Source: Atriophallophorus winterbourni
Taxonomy: Eukaryota > Platyhelminthes > Trematoda > Plagiorchiida > Microphallidae
DNA length: 64,000 bases
Assembly: GCA_013407085.1 (NCBI GenBank)
Contig: JACCGJ010005871.1
Coordinates: 1-64,000 of the forward strand
Direction: 5' to 3'
The notes under the pieces were generated by a model. The model did no database searches. It saw only the letters and a program-made list of their open reading frames with translations, and was not told where the DNA came from. Of the stretch, positions 22,831 through 33,456 are shown piece by piece (position 1 is the first letter of the stretch; every line of letters begins with the position of its first letter). The translations under genes and the position numbers were made by a program.

Positions 22831-23885
22831 TCAAACGGCTAGTGGTTTGAAAAGGACCGTCCATAAATTTAGTCAAAATCAGACTGAGAAACGTCGGCCT
22901 CTGAGACTCGTGGGTCGAAATATTACAGTAGGAATTAATTAAATTTTGGTCGTATACAGCTATACTAAATAATGCATTAAATATCTATAATATAATACAA
23001 ATTTATTCAATTTAATTTTAGTTTGCTAAAAGCATTAGCTTTACAGAAACGATGGAGTAATATGGGAACTACGGATAATGTTACAAGAAAAAACGGTATT
23101 TGTTTGCCTACTGAGCAGTTTATGAATCAGTTAAAGATCCCAATGTCAGAAATGGTATCCGTTTGCACAGTGGAATGACATATGCATATCAATTGGAATC
23201 AGGGTGTGTAGTTTTCTTCGATGAGGGGGTTAACAACCAAAATCGCATCATTATTTCGTTTAACACGTTTTGGTTTAGAGAGTTTTCAACACACTGTTAT
23301 ATATTTTTCCAGGCGATGCAAAATCGCACGGCACAAATTATCGTCTACATTGAGTCGTCAGTGAAGGAGAGTTTGAGTCTGTGTGAGGTATTGTCTTATG
23401 CCGGCCCCGTATATTAAATAAGCATTGTAGAGTATGAGTTGCGGCAGTCAAAATATTGTAAGTCAAAATCAAATCTAATCATAGACGACAACGTGAAACT
23501 TCGAATAATTTTAGGCTTGTGATTTGTCCATTGTATGTTTTCCGACAGAGACCAGAGAAACGTTTTCAGCTCAATGGTTTATTCTTTGTGAAGTCGCAGC
23601 ATCTTTTTAGCCTTAGCGACCACAATGGAACTGTATATTTCATCGTGGGTCTCATATACGTGTTTGTCATACGGGGTATCGCCCGTTTTGAGAAAATCTT
23701 TAGAAGAGACAATTTCTGTTATGTTTCTGATAGAAAGACAAGAATTGTCTCGACATCTTAAGAGTGTAACTTATCAAAATACTGTCAAGTCGTTTTGTTC
23801 CGTAGACGAGGAGCGGCTGTTGGCACGAACAGAATATTGAAACTCCAAATATTTTCGAAGTTTCAACGCTAACCTTTAGGAAATT
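22831..23885. other. Unassigned sequence
   Basis: AT-rich with short open frames (for example 23,163-23,417 and 23,519-23,761, plus strand) that carry no recognisable domain. No element ends identified. Confidence 0.5.
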
Positions 23886-24075
23886 ATAGAATCGGCAATT
23901 ATAAGGGACAATGCATGGAGGTTGTCCATATCCTTGTGGAACAGTTCAGCATCGACCGGCTTATTGAAATTCCAACACACTTTGATTTTGTCCGCGAAAA
24001 TTACGGCATGTCACTTGTTGCGATTTGGTAACAAATTGGAATTAAATGAGAAGAGAACTGGTCCGAGGAAGAATA
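23886..24075 (-). mobile_element. CR1-type RT fragment abutting the ribozyme array
   Basis: The minus strand reads FLGPVLFSF, then HAVIFADKIKVCW (catalytic FADD altered to FADK) and NKPVDAELFHKDMDNLHALSL. Only about 190 bases of RT palm remain. The fragment ends where the tandem 240 bp repeats begin. Confidence 0.65.
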
Positions 24076-24457
24076 ATTCTATGTCACTGTTGTATAGGGT
24101 TCTTACAAAGAAACACGAATTTCAAATACAGAATCGCAAAGTGAATCATGGACAAGCATTCGAGGCACATATTTCAGACCAATGTATTCTAGTGCTCACA
24201 TCGCCATACCTCACAAACAACTAACTGTTTCTCTCAGTTTGCCTTCATCGTGTGAAGGAAAAGATATCATTTACAGTGAGCCTTGAAACAGTGATAAAGT
24301 GGTAAACATAAATATATTTGTATGATACTGTCTTATAGGGATCATAAATTGAACTAGCTTGTTCAAATAAAGGAACACAAAGTGATTCCTAGCCGAGCGA
24401 TCGAATCATAATAAAAGACAAAAATATTATGATGGTCACATACCCATCCCTTACGCA

Positions 24458-24495
24458 CCACTATCGGTTTCTGGCTGTTTGCCATCATCGGGTGG
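24458..24495 (-). ncRNA. Hammerhead ribozyme, array 1 unit
   Basis: Minus strand: stem I CCAC (24,492-24,495) with GTGG (24,458-24,461); core CCGATGA (24,485-24,491, one change from CTGATGA); stem II TGGC-AAACA-GCCA, four perfect pairs; GAAA; helix III reads ACCGAT in place of the palindrome ACCGGT; cut expected after ATA. The U4-to-C change probably lowers activity. Confidence 0.65.
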
Positions 24496-25686
24496 AATCA
24501 GTAAGATCAGCGTTACTGAGCATTCAAACATTGGTAAAATGGTAAACAAATATACACTTGTTTGCCACTGTTGTATAGAATTCGTACAAAGGACAGCCAT
24601 GTTTAAAAACAGAATCACAAATTGATTCCAGGCCAAGCGCTCGAAGCGCTTATACTAGACCTTTTTATTGTGGTGCTCATATCCCAAACCCTTAGACACC
24701 AATACCGGTTTGTGGCTCTTTGCCACAGGTGGCGACAGTAAGATCAGTCTCAGTGAGCCATGAAACAGTGGTAAACCATTTACTAAAGATATACTTGAAT
24801 GCAACTGTCGTACATGGTTCTTACAAAGAGCCACGATGTTCAAATACAGAATAAGAAATTGTTTTCTGGACAAGCGCTCGCGGTGCTTATAATAGAACAT
24901 TGTTTTGTGTTGCTCACATTCCCATCCCTTATAAACGACTACCTGATTCTGGCAGTGTGCTTTCATAAGGATAAGACAGTAAGATTAGCCACAGTGAGCA
25001 TTGAAAATGTGGTAAAGTTTAAAACAAATATATAATTCTATGCCACAGTTGTATAGGGTTTTTACGAAGAACTACCATTTTCGAATACAGAATCACAGAG
25101 TGATTGATCACCAAGCTAGAGATGTGATCATAATAGACCAATATATAGTGGTGCTCGCATCCCCATCCGTTACACACCACTAACGGTTTCCGGCTGTTTG
25201 CCTTGATCAAGTTGAGACGGTATGCCCAGTTTCACTAAGCCTTGAAATATTTATAAAATGGTAAACAAATGTATATCTGGTAAACATTTATATCTCTGTA
25301 GTATAAATTTCTTAAAAAGGAAAACGATGTTCAAATACAGAACCTCAAAGTGAGGTTGGCCATTTGATAGGGGAGCTTATAATAGAATTTTGTTTTCTGG
25401 TGATCACATCAACGTCCTTTACACACGACTAAATGTTTCTGGCAGTTTGCCCTCATATTTCTCTCTGCTTGCCGTCATCGTGCAAAATCAGTAAGATCAG
25501 CCTCAGTAAGACTTGAAACAGCAATAAAGTGACAAAATGATATGCATGTATGCCAATGATCTATGGGATTCTTACAAAGAACTAACATGTTCGAATACAC
25601 ATACACAAAGTGATCCCTGCCAAAGGCCTCGAGACTTTTATAAAAGACCAATATATTGCGTTGCTCACATCCACATGCCTTACACA

Positions 25687-25724
25687 CAACTACTGGTTTC
25701 ACGCTGTTTGCCGTCATCAGGTGG
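25687..25724 (-). ncRNA. Hammerhead ribozyme, array 1 unit with intact core
   Basis: Minus strand core CTGATGA is intact (25,714-25,720) and GAAAC is present (25,696-25,700). Stem I CCAC pairs with GTTG with one mismatch. Stem II is weakened (CGGC against GCGTG). Helix III reads ACCAGT before the GTA triplet. Confidence 0.65.
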
Positions 25725-26114
25725 ATACAGTAAGATCAAATTCAGTGAATCTTGAAACAGAGGCAAAGTATTAAACAAAAATAAACTTGATTGCCACTGT
25801 TCTATAGAGTTCTTACAAAGAACCGCAATGTTCAAATACAAAATCACAAAGTGATTGATGGCCAGGCACTCGAGGCGCTTATAAAAGACCAATATCTTGT
25901 GGTGCTTATTTCCCAATCCATTACAAACTAATAACGGTTTCTGGCATCTTGCATTCATCAAAAGCTGGTAAGTCCCAGATCGCGTCAAGTTAAATGTTAC
26001 TTGTGTTCAAAAGCTATTCATGTGAACTGTGACAAGTATTTATCCCCCGAATCATTGACTATTAATAATAATTATTAATTACCAGGCTTCTGATATATAG
26101 GTAATCCATGCAGA

Positions 26115-27190
26115 TTAAAAGTAACAAGTGATTTATCAAGAGTCGAAAACTCTGATTCAATTTTGGAAAGACGCATGTTCGCTGTAGAGGCGAACCTTAA
26201 ACGGCTTGAAATCACGTTAGAGTCTTTCCAAACGTTTGCGCGTCAGAAAGCGCTGGATCCAGTTCAAAATGCAGTCCTTAACCAGATTAACCGTAAGTCA
26301 TGCAGGGTAGACGTAACTACCACGGAAAAACTGATTTCTCCAGAAATCGACCAAAGTCTGTATCAACTTTGTTTTACTGTACTCAACAGCAATTGACTTA
26401 ATAAAATTTCCGTTGACACGTGTTCCGTGATTGTTCCTCTGTACTTTCGTACACGTTTTGGCTACCACCATGAATCTTCATTCACTTGTGCGTTTTCTCG
26501 TGCCTTCGTAGGACATTATTGTAGTGGTCAGTCTACTACAAGTCCCTTTCAACAGCTTGGTACGACCAATAATTCTGTGAATCAGACCGCTAGTCTAGTA
26601 AATGTAAGTTCTGAATTATCGGAGAATGTGCATAAGATAAGACCGAAGAGTTTGAACACTAAAATTCCCCAACAGATAAAAATTAAAGATCTAACAGTAA
26701 TTTGTAGTAATCACATTGAATCAAACTTGCCATCGCTAAAGCGACGCGAAGCAGATGACAGGAAACAAAGGAATGACCTTTGCCGAAGCTTAGGCATCGC
26801 TGACTCACCTGCGTTGCTGACCCGGTTATTTAGACTTCGGAACTCACCTCGTGCGAACGCACCCAGGTTACTGCTAATGTCCGTCCAAGATGTAGAAAAT
26901 ATGCTGCTTGCCTCATCCCTCTAAGTTGTAAACAAATCGTCAGTACGAAGATTTCCGGACGTTCCTTGGGAAGAACGACAAATTCGTCGTAATAATCCGG
27001 AAATAGAAAAAGAGTCTATAAAACGCAGAGCTGTTATAGCTCATGGTGTACCCAGTTCGAACGAAGAAGATTCTAGCAAACGTCTGCAACAAGACTGCAG
27101 TGAATGGATATTTTTACAAGAGATCTTAGGTTTAAAGGACATAATAACGACTCTTGTTATACGCCTTAAACCGAAAATGGAATCGAAACA
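26115..27190 (+). pseudogene. CR1 ORF1 remnant
   Basis: First segment (to 26,396) has a heptad-like helix, ERRMFAVEANLKRLEITLESFQTFARQ, a likely coiled coil as in LINE ORF1 proteins. The second (26,427-26,924) reads LTVICSNHIESNLPSLKRREADDRKQ, LCRSLGIADSPALLTRLFRLRN and NAPRLLLMSVQDVENMLLAS, an RRM-like nucleic-acid-binding region. The third (26,930-27,190) holds basic RRNNPEIEKES and EWIFLQEILGL. Stops and shifts separate the parts. Role in the family: RNA binding. A related coiled-coil start is found at 52,861-53,073. Confidence 0.55.
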
Positions 27191-27439
27191 GCCTCCACTT
27201 CTCAAAATATCATTCCACACTGACTAGATGAAGGATAGAATACTCGAGGCGTGGTATCAATCCCGAAAATTCGCACCTCCTGAAATTCATATTCGGGCGG
27301 TTTACGACATAAAACGCCCGAACACCATTGTTCCTGAAATGGCTTCGCTACCAAGTCAATCAAATGCACCTGTGACAAAAAACGTCGACCAATTCTGGGT
27401 CGGCGAATCCACAGTTATGAGTTCTTCATCTGGAACAAA

Positions 27440-28190
27440 AATCAAATCTCTATCCTGCTGTTACACCAATGCTCAGGAGCTTTCTGTGCAATTTCACTGA
27501 ACTTTATTCACTGCGACCGTGGCGTCTTGGGATTTGATTGTAGTTACAGAAACCTGTTTGAGTAATTCTATACACGACTCTGAACTCTAAATCCCACACA
27601 TGATGATTTACAGAAAAGATCGAGCAACCAAAGGTGACGATGTTCTCCTCTACTCACATGAAAGCGTCAAATGCGCTATAATTTTCTCCCCTGAGCTATA
27701 TGTTCAAGATAAATTGTTTTGCTCTATTGACATACATGATAAACGTAAGTGCCTCTTAGCATTGATTTATCGCCCCCCATTCTTTAGCCTCTGCCGCTGT
27801 CACTGTTCTTTCTAATGCAATACGTTTTGCATTGAAGCTCACATACTCATATTCGCTCCTCCTCGGTTATTCTAATGTACCGACACTTGCAACACACATT
27901 ACAGGTGACGATTCATTCAAAAGCTATCTTCAAGAAATAATGACTTGTACCACTCTTTACAACCATGTACAACAACCAACGCGATTTCGATCTGAACAAA
28001 CCCAATCTACCCTAGACTTCATACTTGCAAACGAAGAACTCATGATAGAATCTGTTTCCTATACAGCTCCACTCTGATTGAGTGATCATGTTGTCATGAC
28101 ATTTGATTATATTTATCAATACGAACCAGTAGGAAATACTCAACGAACGTATACAACTGTGAACTATGACTTGCTTTGAGCTCTTTTTAC
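27440..28190 (+). pseudogene. CR1 endonuclease remnant
   Basis: Motifs across two frames: SCCYTNAQEL, WDLIVVTETCL (metal-binding Glu), MIYRKDRATKGDDVLLYSHES, LLALIYRPP, then FRSEQTQSTLDFILANEE and LSDHVVM (catalytic Asp-His). The usual GDFN segment is replaced by LLGYSNVP. Stops at 27,498, 28,075 and elsewhere make it non-functional. Confidence 0.65.
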
Positions 28191-28539
28191 TGCGAATCAA
28201 TGGGATTTACTTGAACTCAAATCAGCTAGATAAATCTGTTCCCTTTTTACAGCCAACTCCGTATTATCATTGATTAATCATCAAACGTGAAAATGATAAG
28301 CAGAAAACAGCGTCCAAAACGTCTCTCAGAAGCAGTACTCGAAAATGGATGTGTAAGCGTGGCAAAACCTGGTACAAATTCTTGGGCTAACTTGGTGCAA
28401 CTAAACCTCATTGCGAAGTAAGTGTGTCTGCCTCATTGGAAATGATAGACACATGGACAGTCTTTAAACTCTGACAGCTGCAGCCTGCCAATAGTTCACA
28501 GGGTGGAATTTCCCCCCAAACGTTGTTCAAACAAAAATA

Positions 28540-29920
28540 AAGACGAAAAAAACAGGTTCACCCGGTATAGATTATGTACACCCTAACCTTTTGTATAATC
28601 TGTCTTCCGAATTGGCAAAACCGACGTCTGACGTGTTCACGATAATGTTCGAACAGATCTTTGTGCCAGAAACGTGGAAAACTGCCCTGATTAGTCCCAT
28701 CTACAAGGGTAGCGAGAGAATAAATTTGCTAAACTATCGTCCGATAGCATTATTACAAGTGCTATCAAAAGTATCGGAGTCCATCATAGCTGATGCCTTG
28801 CAGAATCACTTTGAGATTAATAATTTAATCTCCGAAGCACAGCATGTATTCAGGAAAAAACGATCGTGTCTGACAAACTTGCTATTAGCAATAGAAGCTT
28901 TGTCTGAGCTACTGGATGCCCGTAAATCAGTGGACGTGATTTATATCGATTTCTCAAAATCTTTCGATTGTGTCAATCACAAAATACTTTCGTCGAAACT
29001 ACTCACCTACGGAGTACGGGTAAGCTCCATGCATAGATTAAAGAATAATTAATATCCGTGAGATGAATGTGAGAGTGAAAAATGAACTATCCGAGTCGAT
29101 TAAAGTTTCCCGTGGTGTCATACAAATATCATTTATCAGACCGCTTTTGTTTTTAATATATAAACGACTTGCCTACTGTAGAACAGTCGTCGATGCTTAT
29201 TTTCGATGATGTCGCAAAGCTTTGGTGCAAGATAAACTCCACAGCCGACAAGCAGTCCCTTCAACGGGAACTCGATTTGATTTACACCTGGTCCCTAGAC
29301 AACGAAATGCTACTGAATGCTTCGAATTGCAGCATATTGTTGCTCAACAGCAAGTTGAGAAAAGAATATAATCCAGGTCTTACTGTTATTAAATCCACCT
29401 CCTCCAAAAAAGATTTAGGCGTGATTATCCAATCTTTACTTATGATAATCAATGCAATGTCGACTCGCTGCCAGCAAAGCTGAAAGCAACTTGGCTCTCC
29501 TTCGAAGAGTCCTATGTTCGTTTGACCCCAACATTATCTGCAAACTGATTTTAACCTACATCCGTCCTCATATAGAATATGCTATACCGGCATTGGATTC
29601 TTGGTTGAAAAACGATACTCAGCAATTGGTAACTCCACAGTGCAGAGTGACAAAACTCGTCCTGGGACTTTCTAATTATCCATACGGAATGGAACTCTAA
29701 TCTTCATTTAAACAGTGCTTAATAAAACAAATCACCTTCGGAGTCGTTTGTTTCTTATTACCCATAACATAGATCTGAGTGGTCACCAATCTAAACTCTA
29801 CCAACAGCATAGCAGGTTGAACTGCAGCAAATATGCATTTTCCGTTCGCAATGTGCAATTATGGAACAGTTTACATACTCAAGTGGTACAATCTGTAACC
29901 ATTGACGTTTTGAAGTAACC
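28540..29920 (+). pseudogene. CR1 reverse transcriptase remnant
   Basis: Segment 28,540-29,052 reads GSPGIDYVHPNLLYNLS, ETWKTALISPIYKG, LLNYRPIALLQVLSKVSE, SCLTNLLLAIE and IYIDFSKSFDCVNHKIL (motif A). Motif B is decayed around 29,110. The catalytic region is LIFDDVAKLW (29,200-29,230), where FADD has become FDD. Thumb and C-terminus follow: ILTYIRPHIEYAIPA, LYQQHSRLNCSKYAFSVR and QLWNSLHTQVV. At least three breaks. Confidence 0.7.
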
Positions 29921-30251
29921 AATAGATGTCCACATGGAAAAGTATGTTTTTCACGTTTGAAAATAATCTCTAACAATATTTTGATATTTTTTACCATCCG
30001 ACCCGATGTACATTTTTGTGGGTCTTCTAAAGCTTAGCTTTTAAATAAATCATGTGGAGACAGTAAGATCTGAGGTAAAATGAGCGGTAAAGTGGTAAAC
30101 AAATATATACTTGTAGGCCACAGCTATACAGGGTTCTTACAAAAAACCACGATGTTCAAATACATAAAAATAAACTTATTCCAAGCTAAGTGCTCTAGGC
30201 GCTTATAAAAGACCAATATATTTTGATCCTCACATTCCCATTCCTCTCGCA

Positions 30252-30289
30252 CCACTACCGGTTTCTGGCTGTTTGCCTTCATCGGGTGA
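30252..30289 (-). ncRNA. Hammerhead ribozyme, array 2 unit
   Basis: Minus strand: stem I TCAC/GTGG, core CCGATGA (30,279-30,285, one change), stem II GGC-AAACA-GCC with an A-A mismatch at its base, GAAA, palindromic helix III ACCGGT and cleavable GTA. It is the clearest example of the ACCGGT helix III in this array. Confidence 0.68.
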
Positions 30290-30969
30290 AATCAGTAAGA
30301 TCAGCGCCAGTGAGAATTTAACAAGGGGTAGTGCGATAAACAGAGGTATACTTGTAGGTCTCTCTTGTATAAGGATATTACAAAGAACCACGTCGTTGAA
30401 ATAGAAACACAAAGTAAATCCTGACCAAGTGATAGAGGCTCATATAAAAACAATATATTTTGGTGCTCACATCCCAGTACCTTAGCCACCACTAACGGCA
30501 TCGGGCTGTTTTCCGTCATCGGGTGAAATCAGTAAGATCAGCTTCAGTTGACCTTGAATCAGTGTTAAATTGGTATACAAGATATACTTGAAAGCCGATG
30601 TAGTATAGAATTCTTGATAAGAACTAACAAGTTCGAATACAGAATCACAACTGATTTCTGACCAATTACTCGAAGTGCTTATAAAAGACCAATATATTTT
30701 GGTGCTCACATCTCCATCCCGAACACACCAATAACGGCTTCTGCCTGTTTCCGGGCATCGGGGGAAATCAGTAAGATCAGAGTCAGTGAGACTTGAAAAA
30801 GTGGTAATGTGGTAAACCGATGAATGCTTGTATGTCACCGTTGTATAGGATTCTTGCGAAGAACCACGATGTTCAAATACAGAATCACAAAGTGATTCCT
30901 AGCCATGCGCTCACGGCGCATATATTAGACCTTTCTATTTTGGTGCGCACATCCCAATCACTTACACAC

Positions 30970-31016
30970 TGATACCTGTTTCTGGCATTTTGCCTTCATC
31001 AGGTGGAGACAGTAAG
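30970..31016 (-). ncRNA. Hammerhead ribozyme, array 2 unit with intact core
   Basis: Minus-strand core CTGATGA intact (31,006-31,012) and GAAAC at 30,978-30,982. Stem II GGC/GCC with loop AAAAT. Helix III reads ACAGGT. The 3' strand of stem I is TCAG and no longer pairs with CCAC, so cleavage is doubtful. Confidence 0.6.
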
Positions 31017-32039
31017 ATCATTGTCAGTGAACATAGAAACAGTGGTAGTTTTAAAAAATACATACATGTATGCCACTGTTTTATGGGATTCTTACAAAGA
31101 ACCACCATGTTCGAATACTTAATCACAAATTGATTCCTGACCAAGCCCTCAATGTGCTTATAAAAGACAAATATATTTTTACTGCTTGCATCCACATCCC
31201 TTCAAAACCATTACCTGTACACCAGTACACCTTCACAAAATGGAGACAATGAGAACAGATTCGTTGAGCTATGAAACAGTGGTAAAGTTTTAAACAAAAA
31301 TAAACTTGTGTGCCATTCCGGCCTTGTTCTGTTTTCCTGAGTGTTGGGTTAAGAATAACGCATAGATTGGTAGAACGCAACGACTGTCTTCGCTGCAACA
31401 TCGACAATTCATCCATCATAACAGTATGCCACTTTGGGTTCTTACAAAGAACCACGATGTTCAAATACAAAATCACAGAGGGATTCCCGTCCAAGCGCTC
31501 GAGGCGTTAATATAAGAACAATATATTTTAGTGCTCACATAAACAATCCTTTACACACCACTACCATTTTCGGTCTGCTTACCGTCATCAGGTAGAGTCA
31601 GTATTATCAGGTTCTGTGGGCCCAAAATTATTATTAACGTGCAGAAAAAGATATGCCTTTATGCCACTGTTTTATAGGGTTCTTGCGAAGAACCACGATG
31701 TTTAAATACTAAATCACTAAATGATTGATGACAAAGCGCTTGAGGCGCTTATAAAAGTTCACGCAATTTCCCTTCATCAAGTAGAGACCTTAAGATCAAG
31801 TTAAGTGAGCCTTGAAACCGCGGTAAAGTGTTGCATAGGATTTTCAAATATAGAATCACAAAGTGATTCCTGGCTAAGCGCTCGAGGCTCTTATATAAGA
31901 CCAATGTATTGTGATCCTCACATATTTGTCCCTTACACACCACTATCAATTTCTGTGTCTTTGCCGTTATAAAGTGGAAACAGTAAGGCCTGTTTCAGTT
32001 TGCCTTGAAATAGTGGTAAATGTTTATTATTCTTCGGTG

Positions 32040-32880
32040 ATTATTCTTTTAAATAGACAAAAGATAAAGAATATTGGCGTTTGGACCAGTGGAAGTCAGA
32101 ATAATAGCATGTAATGCGAAGCCTTGTACAATCTAGCTGGCCGCATGCTAGGTATGCTGCGGCGTATTTTTGGACTTTTTTCGTTATATAATCCCCTTTG
32201 CTCCTCAATACGTATATTATTCCAGTGATGGATTACTCAGTGCAAGCTTGTGCACCATTGCTACAAAAGGACTTCAAGATGCTTGAGAGAATTTATCGCA
32301 GAGCAAATAAAATGGTGTGCTGTGACGCGACCATCCTTAATTTGGATACACTGGCTCGCAGACAGATTTAATCCTCACCTATAAAATACTGAACTCAAAG
32401 ATTAATACTCTGAGGTATTTATTTTGTCCCCGCTCAAACCACACACTCACACAGTGGTATTGGTTATTCCATATTCTCACCGAAACTTACATCGGTTCTT
32501 CTATTTGGTGCTTGCTTGTTTCTTATAGAACTCCTTACCGTCAAACGTGCAATCATCTAGTGAAAGGATTTTCAGGAACAAACCGGATATATTTATGCTT
32601 AGTAATTTCACACTACATCCCGTTTATATAACACGACATTTATCCTACGAATACTTTTCTATCATACCGAGACAATACGTGACATTTTTTCTAACTACAA
32701 AAACGTCGACCTTCCAAGTGCCTCAATTTTTGTATATATTCATTGTCCTTGTACGAATATAATATGGCGTTGTACAGCTAAAATCGTTTTATATCATAAA
32801 TTCGTCAATCTTGAATATTCGATCTTGAATATTTTGATCAATATTATACCAAGTTTTCATTAGCAAGGCAGAAAAAATTC
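32040..32880 (+). mobile_element. CR1-type LINE 3' fragment
   Basis: Long similarity to 22,050-22,830, including AGCCGCATGCTAGGTA-like, TACTCAGTGCAAG and the 3' untranslated tail through CATTTATCCTA and CATACCGAGACAA. The coding part is the RT thumb (YRRANKMV region) and is too decayed for a continuous frame. It starts right after array 2. Confidence 0.65.
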
Positions 32881-33456
32881 CATCAATGAATTTCGTTTGA
32901 GTCCAAGTCATGAGGTTCGAAATCACAATTAATTTTTTTTAGATTGAATTTCGCACAATTCTTTTCCATTGTTTCTACTTTCCATGGTGCCTCGTGTAGT
33001 TGCTGCGGATATTCGTAGATGCATTTGGTTGATTCGGTGGCGAAATCAAATCAGGGTTATTCACATCCGCGCACTTTATGTCGTACGCAGCTCGAAATGG
33101 AATTTCAGGAGGGGCCAATTTTCGGGTATTTTTACCAGACCTCGAATATCATATCTTTCATTTCGTCTGTTCGAAATTATATTTTAAGTGGAAAAGGCTG
33201 TTAAGATTAGTTTTACTTAAGTCGCATAACATGAGCCGTTATTAAGTGACTGTTCTGTAAAATTCTTCATTCACACCAGTCGTTTTACAGTTGTTTACTT
33301 GCTTCTCGTTCGTTTGATCTGGGTACGATATGAACGATAACAGCTCGGCGGTTTATAGCTTCTTTTGCTAATTCAGAATTGTTGCGTCATAGTTTTCGTT
33401 CTTTCCACGGAACAAAAGAAATATTCTTATAGCGGACGCATTTCCGAGTTTAAGGG
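32881..33456. other. Low-repeat sequence upstream of the candidate small gene
   Basis: Start of the low-repeat island. No retroelement motifs. The segment just before 33,457 (33,300-33,456) is presumably promoter and 5' leader for the gene candidate that follows; no TATA or CCAAT box stands out. Confidence 0.45.

Larger units (their letters stand above)
24076..25960 (-). repeat. Tandem ~240 bp hammerhead-bearing repeat array 1 (retrozyme-like)
   Basis: About eight head-to-tail units with ribozyme zones near 24,213, 24,456, 24,695, 24,925, 25,165, 25,420, 25,690 and 25,925. Spacing is about 235-243 bp except one unit lengthened by ~30 bp. Each unit contains, on the strand shown, a hairpin GGTTCTT-ACA-AAGAACC, a second GAATCAC-AAA-GTGATTC, a third AAGCGC-TCGAG-GCGCTT, a conserved CTTATAAAAG, and (on the minus strand) a minimal type I hammerhead followed by CAGTAAGATC in reverse. 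Units are diverged from one another and most ribozymes carry a core change. The architecture matches animal retrozymes and the schistosome Sm-alpha repeat in principle; family membership is inferred. Confidence 0.8.
25961..30052 (+). mobile_element. CR1-type LINE inserted in the ribozyme array
   Basis: A 4.1 kb plus-strand element with ORF1 (about 26,115-27,190), endonuclease (27,440-28,190) and RT (28,540-29,920). It lies between TTCATCA (array 1 end, 25,954-25,960) and TGTGGAGAC (array 2 start, 30,053), two halves of one hammerhead core, so it inserted there. ATCA occurs at both junctions (25,957-25,960 and 30,049-30,052) and may be the target duplication. All three coding regions contain stops or shifts. 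The 3' end is AT-rich (TTAAATAAATCA) without a long tail. Confidence 0.8.
30053..32030 (-). repeat. Tandem ~240 bp hammerhead-bearing repeat array 2 (retrozyme-like)
   Basis: Continuation of array 1 beyond the inserted CR1. Ribozyme zones lie near 30,252, 30,488, 30,725, 30,970, 31,205, 31,558 and 31,935, with a truncated unit around 31,760. One unit carries an extra ~115 bp (about 31,313-31,424). Perfect hairpins include GGTTCTT/AAGAACC at 31,437-31,453, GAATCAC/GTGATTC at 30,882-30,898, ATGCGC/GCGCAT at 30,905-30,921 and AAGCGC/GCGCTT at 31,734-31,750. The array fades near 32,030 into a CR1 3' fragment. Confidence 0.8.

Noticed and set aside
27228..27500. Independent small gene of 90 codons
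   Set aside because: It spans the end of a LINE ORF1 and the start of the endonuclease frame (CCYTNAQEL), so it is part of the CR1 copy.
31558..31595. Stem II CGGT/ACCG as further covariation evidence
   Set aside because: The GAAA motif overlaps the last G of ACCG in this copy, so only three of the pairs can form; a one-base deletion explains it better.
24076..32030. Tandem repeats as a CRISPR array or simple satellite
   Set aside because: Units are 240 bp, diverged along their whole length and without unique spacers; conserved ribozyme and hairpins argue against a plain satellite.
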